Positions 27,201-64,000 of a stretch of 64,000 bases of DNA are shown in pieces (positions within the stretch are counted from its first letter, which is position 1; each line of letters begins with the position of its first letter). The stretch spans positions 145,779,017 through 145,843,016 of the forward strand of contig NC_088099.1 of assembly GCF_036370855.1 (NCBI RefSeq), given 5' to 3'. Under the pieces are notes generated by a model. That model was given only the letters and a program-made list of their open reading frames with translations, made no database searches and was not told where the DNA came from. The translations under genes were made by a program, and so were the position numbers. The DNA comes from Dromaius novaehollandiae (Eukaryota > Chordata > Aves > Casuariiformes > Dromaiidae).

Positions 27201-28789
27201 GATTAGATACTGTATATGATCCATACAGTAACTTTAATACTGGAATCCAGTACTCATGGCTAGCTCTTTATCCCTGCATCTTAAAACTTTCCATCTCTAC
27301 TTAATCCACAACTTAAAGTTCTTGCCACTACCCTCTGCTTATGCCATGCTGCCCTGAATTAGCCTCCCTTCAATGACTGACGTTATTGCTGGACAGCCTC
27401 TGGAGGGCAAATTCAGATCTCTCAATAGCAGAGGGGGAGATCACTAGAGGACAGAGACAGAAAAAAAGAACATTAGAGGCAGGAAAGTAAGAATAAGAGA
27501 ATGCGATAGAACAGGTAGTTAAAAAGAGAACAGTGCATCTGTGACTATTACAAAATACTGTTCAAGCAGCAGAATTCATACATGGATGCTAGTTACTAAA
27601 CAGCTCAGTGATTTGTCATTTCAGGTGCTACGCACATACAAAATTCAGCAATAGTGCAGTAAATGATAAACTTGGGATCACTTTAGATTTACAGCAGTGA
27701 TCAAAAGCACCTTTCCCACGTCTGCCTGTGCAAAGTTCACTTCCAAAGAAGATGGGGCAGAAAATGCAGTTCTCAGTCAGCAGAGGACTTGTGAGAACAC
27801 ATGTGAATTCCAACCAGAACTGCTGACAGAGGACAAGAAGCACTTGACAAATTTACTTAGTCTCCCCTCTCCCTAGCCCTCCCTCCTTAAAAAGTAGTAA
27901 GAAAAAAAAAAAAGTAAAAATACATCATGGGAAATATTTAAAAGGTGTTGTCAAACAACATTTCTTCAAGGTCTGTGCTGTTGTAGTTGTCTAAGAAGTC
28001 AACTTCCAACAAGATGACACTTCATATTTGCCTTTTTAATATTTTTAGGGTGCGATTTGGCAGTGCGAGCACTAGTTCTGCATTTACAAAATGTGTGCTT
28101 GTTCCCACCATACACTGGCAAGGAGACATTGCACTTCAGCACCTGCTTGCACAAGTGAGCTTTGTATACACAATTGATGCATATACACTTTGCAGTACAA
28201 AACAGGCTCTCACCTTTAAAAACAACAGTACTTAAAATATCTAAACCTTTAATTTTCCAACCTCTTGCTTTGGTATTGAATCAATAGAAAATTTACAATG
28301 CTGTTCTTCAGCCCTATACAGACTGAGGTATTAACCAAAACAACAAAAAATTAACAAGTCTGAATATCCAAAGAAAGCTACAAATACATTCATCAATACA
28401 TAGTGCACCACAAATAAAGACAATACAAAGGAATTGCTAATATGAATGAAAGCAGAATATTTGTAGGAAAGTCTGAAAATGTTTCTATCATTTTTCTCAT
28501 GTAACATTTAATGTCACTTTAGCAACAATGATATAGCAGCTTCCACTATGTTAGTTCTGAAGTTGTACACGTTGTGTTTGATTGAAAGGGGGGATGGGAA
28601 ACATAGGGCCTCTGAGGAGTTCAGTAGCAACACAGTAAGTGCATTGAAAATGTTGATAATCTGTGGCACATACAAATTTTATGGATCACATGGGCTACAT
28701 TTTTCTATTTACAGTATCATACACTTGTATAAAGTCTCTGCTGCAGTATTTTTTAGTACATACTCTATGGCAAATCACAGTAACATTGT
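24220..28789. other. Intergenic sequence downstream of PTDSS1
   Basis: No supported exon is present. An A-run lies at 27901-27912 and a mixed AT/AC simple stretch near 25620-25655. The right part (about 27.9-28.8 kb) could still belong to a longer PTDSS1 3'UTR isoform. Confidence 0.7.
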
Positions 28790-30223
28790 TCATAGAAAAA
28801 GGAAATCCCAGTTTATTATGAAAACAAGTGGCTAATGGATATTATTTATCCATGCTTAACCTACCCACCTCTCTGAACCCCATGAATCCCAAAAATCTAG
28901 TTGGCACAAAAGTGTTTTGATAACTTAATACAAAAACTGATTGCTCTTGCATATTTGCCTCTGACTTAATCACTACATTCACTGCTGGAGAATTATCCAC
29001 TTTGCTAGAAGTCAGCACTAGCATGTTTCCAGAAAAATCTAGACAAGGGAGTCACTTTGCTGTTGGTTATCTGATAGCACGTCAAGAAATACCAAAACAA
29101 CGTGGTATATCACAGTAGTATCATGCTATCTCTTAGACATCGAACACTACAACATGCCTTCACAAATTTGTTTCTAGGAGTAGTAAGCAACTTAAATTCA
29201 GTGAAAAACTGCTCCTCATCAGGCTTAGTAGGGTATCAGAGCCTTCAAAGCAGTTTCTAAAAATCAAAGGCACTGGGATTTCTTTGTTCCAGCTGAGGCA
29301 GAGGCAAATCAAAGGAGAATGAAGAGGAACTTTGTACAAAATGCAATGCAGCTGAAAGAATGACATATCTGGCAACTTGCACTTCACGATGCAAAACATA
29401 CCTCAATAAAAAAGAAAAACCTACTAAATGACACGACATCTCTCCCTGAGGGCAGGAGGTACAGCCCTCTACTTTCCAACAGGTTTTCACACAGTTTTTT
29501 TTTTTTAAAGCTTAAAGAAATAGAATGTGTAACAATCAAGCAGAAGGAAAATACAGAACAAAAGAACCATATTTGAAGATCAATCCGCATCCTTCACAAG
29601 AAACGTGGACCCATTTCTTACCTGGTAAAACCCCGTCACCAGGTTGAAAGAACCTTTAAATAAAAGTACACAGCTGGATACAAGAATGGAATTTTTATGT
29701 ACTTACTAACTGTTGAATGGAAAAGTTTAGTTGTCACACTGAGAAAGAAGGGCAGAGGTGCTTTTAGTCAAACGATTGCATACTTTTCTAGATAACAACT
29801 AAACAAAAACACAGTAAAATAAAAATATCCAACCAACCATGCCAACTGCTTATCAGTTTACTAACCTTCGTGTTTATGTCCTCAACTAAGATATTAAAAA
29901 CTCCCTTGCAACACCTGAACATAAAACAGTGTGTACCTGCTATAACAAAACTATTTTTTTCTTTCCAGCATACTCTTCATTAGCTTTTGGTGCCACATGC
30001 TGAAGAAATTAAATCTAATTCAGTGAACGGCACATGACAGCAGGCAATGATTTGCAATACACTGGTGGCTCCACCTTGAAAGACACTAGGCCCTGTTCAG
30101 TGCTGAAAACCTGGTTGCTTTCTTCAACAGCTCCTTTTCTAAATTTTAAATTTAAAATCAGAGTCAGGTCCAATTTCCTCTGTCATCTCTAGTCACACTG
30201 CAGGGCATCTTCAGAGACTGTTC
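28790..30223 (-). other. PTDSS1: Probable PTDSS1 3' untranslated region
   Basis: This region directly follows the stop codon and has no supported coding exon. The first canonical minus-strand AATAAA seen downstream is at 28817-28812, followed by T-rich sequence, which sets a likely end near 28.79 kb. ATTAAA variants further down (about 28.25 and 28.04 kb) could give longer 3' ends. The end position is inferred, not demonstrated. Confidence 0.5.
28812..28817 (-). promoter_or_regulatory. Candidate PTDSS1 polyadenylation signal AATAAA
   Basis: It reads AATAAA on the minus strand, about 1.4 kb after the PTDSS1 stop, with T-rich sequence downstream. It is the first canonical hexamer met on that strand. 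A short hexamer like this can occur by chance. Confidence 0.4.
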
Positions 30224-59879
<29,656 letters not shown>

Positions 59880-60149
59880 TCAGCCCTGACCGGCCCGGCC
59901 GCCCGCGCCCGCCTCCCGCTGAGACGAGCCGCTGAGGGCAGACGCCGCGCGCGCGTGCGCGCCGCCGCCAGGCTCGCGGTGGGGCGGAGCTAGCCCGGCC
60001 GCTCCGGCGCGCCCCGCGCCCACGCGACGAGGAGGGGGGGAAGAAGGGAGCGGGGGAGGTGGAGCCGGACCGGCCCCTTGGCGCAAGCGGTGCGGAGTCT
60101 TTCCGCCCTGCCACCCCCCCCGCTTCCGAGTGGTCTCGCCGGGGTTGGT

Positions 60150-60200
60150 GGGGGGACCCCACGTGGGCTCGGCCGCGCGCGGGAGCGGCGCGAGGGGCAG
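60150..60200 (+). other. MTERF3: Candidate MTERF3 non-coding first exon end (donor at 60201)
   Basis: A strong donor GGCAG|GTGAGG occurs at 60200/60201 in the CpG island. It could splice to the acceptor at 60684/60685 just before the MTERF3 start codon. The left limit given is arbitrary because the transcription start is not visible. Other GT dinucleotides in the island could serve instead. Confidence 0.35.
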
Positions 60201-60705
60201 GTGAGGCGTTGGCGGTTTCCGACGGTGGGTACGCGGGCGGCTGCGCACCGGGCCGGGCGGCGCGCGCCCTCGTGTCGGCCCCACGCAGAGGCTGCCGGGC
60301 TGCGGCGGCGGCGGCCTGCAAGGGCCAGGGAGCGCGGCGCGGTGTCCCCTCGCCCTGCGCCAGGCTGCGAGGTGGCTGCTCTGCACCGAGCCTCCCTTGC
60401 GTTGCCTTTGGGAGGGTTTAGGTCCTTGCTCGATTTTCTCCCCTGCTCCTGGTAGCTACGGGAATGGCTTTCGTAAGGGCCAGTGGGTTGTGTGGTCTAG
60501 AGTCTGCTCTGCTCAGTTATGTCTCTTCCATTTGTCTTGCATTTAAAGCTCTGAAACAGCTACTTAATGTTTTGTAACTAGTAACATGTTTTAACACTTA
60601 GGTAACTAATGCACAAACTCCCTGGCCTGGGGATGAGGCGAGTTTAGTGCTTGCTTTATTCCTTGGTCTTTCCTCTGCTAGCAGGATGCTGTACTGATGT
60701 GGAAG

Positions 60706-61036
60706 ATGGCTTTGTGGGCTCGCCAGGTCTCCCGGTGGTGGTGTTTGCTGAAAAGAGCCCATGCTACTGAACTTCCTCAGAGGCTGAGGAGTCACAGCAA
60801 CACAACGTGGACATGTCATGTGTTTTGCCCTCTGGCTTTGCTGCCCTCTAGAAATGACTTTTTTTTGTGGAAACTGCAGACCTACAGACCTTTATCTGTA
60901 GGGAGTTGTTCTCAGCCCACCAGCTCCAAGGATGGATCTCCTGCATCTCCTGAAAGTAATTTGCCTTCACAGGTAAACCAGAAACAACAAAAAGCAGAAA
61001 CGTTACCTGACCTGAATGCAAAAATACTATATGAAG
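60706..61036 (+). CDS. MTERF3: MTERF3 first coding exon (presequence and linker)
   Basis: An acceptor (CTAGCAG|) ends at 60684 and the exon begins at about 60685, so a short 5'UTR part precedes the ATG. It encodes 110 codons plus one base and ends ...KILYE(G|GTAAGA). The middle is serine- and glutamine-rich and poorly conserved, as expected for this region of the family. Confidence 0.9.
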
Positions 61037-63386
61037 GTAAGAGGCCTTGGGAATACTGTTTCTTCTGAATCCACAAATCATGTGTTCAGTATTACCATTG
61101 CCCTTTTTTTTCTTTCTTTTTTTTTTTTGCCTTGCTTAACTAGAGTATTTGTCTGAAGTTTCTGAATTTTACTTGGTTTTAGCCCTATAGTTGATGCAGC
61201 GTGTGGTAGCTCTAGGAAATGGAGTGCCTTTAAGCAGTGATGCAAGTATAATCAGTTGGGTAGAAATGTTGGTCTGGAGCTGCAGTTCAAAGAGCCTTTC
61301 TTCTTGTAGCCTGACCTGCAGCAGCTCAGTATTTGCCTTCCTTTCCCAGTTGTGCTGGTACAGGAGAAAGACGTATGTTTTTTGAGCAGAGGTGGAGGAG
61401 GCCACGCGGCTCCAGCTCATGCAACGCAGCTGCACAGCAGAGAAGTGATTCTGAATGATCAGGAATGAACAGTAGGAGGCAGCAGCGTGTGAAGCCTGCT
61501 CGTGCACTGCCGTGATGAGAAATGCTTGTCAAACTGTCTCCTGAGGAAAGGGCGGTAGATGCAAGGTCTCCTTGGTGTTGTCACCCTGAGCAAGTTGCCT
61601 CACTTTTCTTTGCTCTGATGGAGATAAGCGAGAGTAAAAAATATCATCCTCTGAAAATACTTCTGGTATGCTAGGGAACTTTCTTTGGAGTTATTGAGCA
61701 GGCTCGTATGTCCAGATTCAGCTCTGAGCACTGCCAACTTGGACGCTGTAGAGCTTATTTTTGGGGTGGTTCAGAGCTGCAACTGAGGTCTGCATGTTTG
61801 TGCAGCTGGTTCTGGAAACAGTGATGCACCGGAACTGACAGGCCAGCAAGCTCCTATGTGTCTGCACCTGCAGTGCAGTTTATTTATGTGCCAGATTGTT
61901 ATCTGCAGGCAGACTAACAGTTCTCTGTGTGTGTAGCACTTTACCCAGTTGGCAGTAATATAATGAAAGAAAAATAATGGCTAGCTGTTTTCCTAAGATC
62001 TAATAGGAGACCTAAAGAACTTGGAGCTGTAAAAAGTGCATCTGTGCTACCAGAATGGGTATTGGTGTATATTGTTTTTTTTAAGCAGGCTTAAAGGAAG
62101 TGTTTCATATCCATATAGATTCCTAGAGAGCTCTTTTTGCTGTTTAAGGTGTAAATGTCACTAAAAACATTTTAGTGAGTTTTTTTTGTTTTTGTTTTTT
62201 ACTGAAGCTTTAAGAAAAAGATAGGCTAACTCAACACCAGTGGTGGCTCTTGTCAGTTCTTCTATGCAGCTCTTTCTAGTACAATAGGTTCTTCCTGCTT
62301 ATAGGAACTTGCCTTGGTAGTTGTGGTTTGGCTCTGTGTTTTTGACAAGGAATAGTATTACCCTTGTCTCTAGGAAGCCCTAGTCATTACACTAAGGTAT
62401 AGGACAGAGAAGATCCCCATCCTGAAGAGTTTATAATTAGGGCTGTTGATCAGTTACCAGTTTGATAATTGAGGTGAATACTATGGGTTAGCCTGCAGAA
62501 CAGCAGTCTCAATCTAGCTTCTGTGACCTCCTGTCAGTAGTGGAATAGGTAAGTTCAGTGTTTCTAAGAAAAGGTATTGAGTTTTGTGGCTTTGGACACT
62601 CAAGAGGAAACAAGCAAAATGGTGCTCATTTGGAAACCTTATTGAGCAGGAATGGAGCCTGGTTTCTTTAGCTATTGGAGGTGGTGGGAGTCAGATGAGA
62701 CACTCATCTCAGTTGGAGCTTGCTCAGTAGAAGATTGCTGTGAAGTACCTTGAAAGTTAAAACAACTGCAGTTCAGGCATATGATTCAGAAGGGGGAGGA
62801 GGCAGTGAGGATGTCAGGTTATGGAAAACGATCTTTGCAGTAGCTTTTGATCTGAATATGATCAGGCAAGAATGTATTTGTGCAGGTATGAAAGAAGACT
62901 TTTTTCAAGAAGGTGATGTGATCCATTGTCTGCAGTGATCAGGGTGGGAAACTGAAGGCAGGCTTGCTGGGGACTAAGTTCAGTTTTGGTCGTGTGATCA
63001 AGATTTGATAGGCAGTGACAAGGAGATGTAACAGAGACAAACTTAGTTTTTTAGCTTGTATGGAAAGCAGAATCTATGCTTTCGTGTATTTTCAGATGAC
63101 CATATATTGGCTGTTCATCTCTTGTAAAGAATTCTTGCATTTTTGAGATGGAATTGAAGAGATCTCATATTTTGGGGGGGAGCAACTTTATCTTTCACAA
63201 AATGCACCTGACTTTTCCATCTTTGTTTGTTAGACTGGGATGACATCCCACCTTCGTCTGCTTTGGAGGAGATATCTGAGGAAGAAGCTGTGCAGATCAT
63301 TGCAGAACCACTTCTTCCCCTTCAGTCTTCCACGCTCCAAGATTATGTTGACCACTCAGAAACCCTGGCAAAACTGGTACATCTAG
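60706..63386 (+). CDS. MTERF3: Mitochondrial transcription termination factor 3, 5' part (first two coding exons)
   Basis: MTERF3 is a mitochondrial matrix protein of the mTERF family, known as a negative regulator of mtDNA transcription and a factor in mitoribosome assembly. Coding exons here are 60706-61036 and 63234-63386; 161 residues plus one base are present. The start at 60706 has a strong Kozak context (A at -3, G at +4) and matches the family start MALxxxQxxRW. The in-frame ATG at 60697 has weak context. The arginine-rich N-terminus without acidic residues ([19 protein letters not shown]) fits a mitochondrial presequence. The second exon carries the conserved block ISEEEAxQIIAxPxLP and [13 protein letters not shown]. 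The DNA/RNA-binding MTERF repeats lie in later exons beyond the window. The gene is divergent from PTDSS1 and shares its promoter. Confidence 0.93.
61037..63233 (+). other. MTERF3 intron between first two coding exons
   Basis: The intron is 2197 bp and GT-AG bounded. It holds a T-rich tract near 61106-61129 and otherwise unremarkable sequence. Short ORFs here are not supported as genes. Confidence 0.85.
63234..63386 (+). CDS. MTERF3: MTERF3 second coding exon
   Basis: The exon is 153 nt between TTGTTAG| and G|GTATGT, phase 1 at both ends. It encodes [20 protein letters not shown], then [19 protein letters not shown] and [12 protein letters not shown]. This is the best-conserved part seen and secures the MTERF3 identity. 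No further exon is visible before 64000. Confidence 0.93.
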   Translation, partial: TGMTSHLRLLWRRYLRKKLCRSLQNHFFPFSLPRSKIMLTTQKPWQNWYI

Positions 63387-64000
63387 GTATGTGTGGTTTT
63401 GTTTAGGTGGCTTGCCTACACCCAGTGCTTTGGAGATTCTTTAGTTTGTGTTTTGATCTTACTGATTCCCTTGTAAACTTGAAAATTGGAAGCTTTATAG
63501 AAACAGTGATCCACAGCTAAGGGCAGTGGAATAATGTACAGGGTAAATGGAAAGAGGAAGGGGACTGCATGACTCACTAGCAGTGCCATGTTAGTTGAAG
63601 ACAACAACTAGTCTTAGCCCCTTAGTCTTGTGGATGCTGCAAAGAGGCATCTCCTGCAGCTTCTAGAGGGGTAGAGAGCTCCTTGTGTGACTTGACTGGT
63701 CCTTTTTCTTTGTCTGAGTAAGGATGTTTTAATTTACTGCACATGAAATTGCAACTGTCCCTTCCTGGAAGGAAGGAGAGCTGTTGCTATGCAGAGCCTT
63801 CAAAGTGGGGTATAGTAAACTGGGGAGGAAAGAAGGAAGGAATGGAAGAGTACCTTAGTGCTCATCAAAAAGCACTTGGATTGTGCGAGAAGGGTGGTTG
63901 AGGTCAAGGCTACTGGCCCCTTCCGTTTTTCCCAAAAGTTCAATGAAATACCAGAAAGAGAGTGGGGAAATCTGACCCAGTCCAATAGCATTCACTTTGT
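63387..64000 (+). other. MTERF3 intron, running off the window
   Basis: It begins with the donor GTATGT. No further MTERF3 exon or recognisable repeat is seen before the window ends. Confidence 0.8.

Noticed and set aside
1-28789. Possible SDC2 exons
   Set aside because: I looked for the syndecan-2 signal peptide, Ser-Gly attachment region, membrane span and EFYA C-terminus in the translated frames and saw none.

Overview
The window looks like nuclear DNA of an amniote, most likely a bird. The evidence is spliced vertebrate genes with canonical GT-AG introns, a CpG-island promoter, a bird-type CR1 LINE 3' end at about 23.78-24.22 kb, much older CR1 relics at about 3.5-4.4 and 6.6-7.8 kb, and no sign of L1 or Alu. 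Species cannot be fixed from the sequence alone. Comparisons with human proteins below rest on remembered family sequences, not on an alignment run here.

Right half (about 28.8-60.2 kb): the complete coding sequence of PTDSS1 (phosphatidylserine synthase 1) lies on the minus strand. I traced all 13 coding exons by hand. Every splice site is GT-AG, the phases join without a frameshift, and the total is 1422 nt, or 473 residues plus a stop, the same length I recall for human PSS1. Far right (60.2-64.0 kb): MTERF3 (mitochondrial transcription termination factor 3) starts on the plus strand. Its first two coding exons are present and the gene runs off the window before its MTERF repeats. The two genes are head to head, sharing a CpG island (about 59.36-60.45 kb) that acts as a bidirectional promoter. 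This matches the PTDSS1/MTERF3 neighbourhood of other vertebrates. SDC2 would be expected beyond the left edge, but no SDC2 exon is visible.

Left half (1 to about 28.8 kb): no protein-coding exon is supported. It is intergenic sequence downstream of PTDSS1, holding CR1 remnants of two ages, short tandem repeats and many short chance ORFs. Introns of PTDSS1 hold a tRNA-derived SINE-like relic, a perfect 16-bp hairpin, a 20-nt poly-G tract, a 20-bp AT palindrome and several microsatellites.

The two genes act in different compartments. PSS1 makes phosphatidylserine by base exchange in the endoplasmic reticulum and mitochondria-associated membranes, and MTERF3 acts on mitochondrial gene expression. 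They are linked by position and promoter, not by a known pathway. I found no convincing previously undescribed system. The items most worth checking are the bidirectional promoter with its pentanucleotide repeat, the intronic hairpin, the CR1 insertion with flanking direct repeats, and the divergent PSS1 tail encoded by exon 12.
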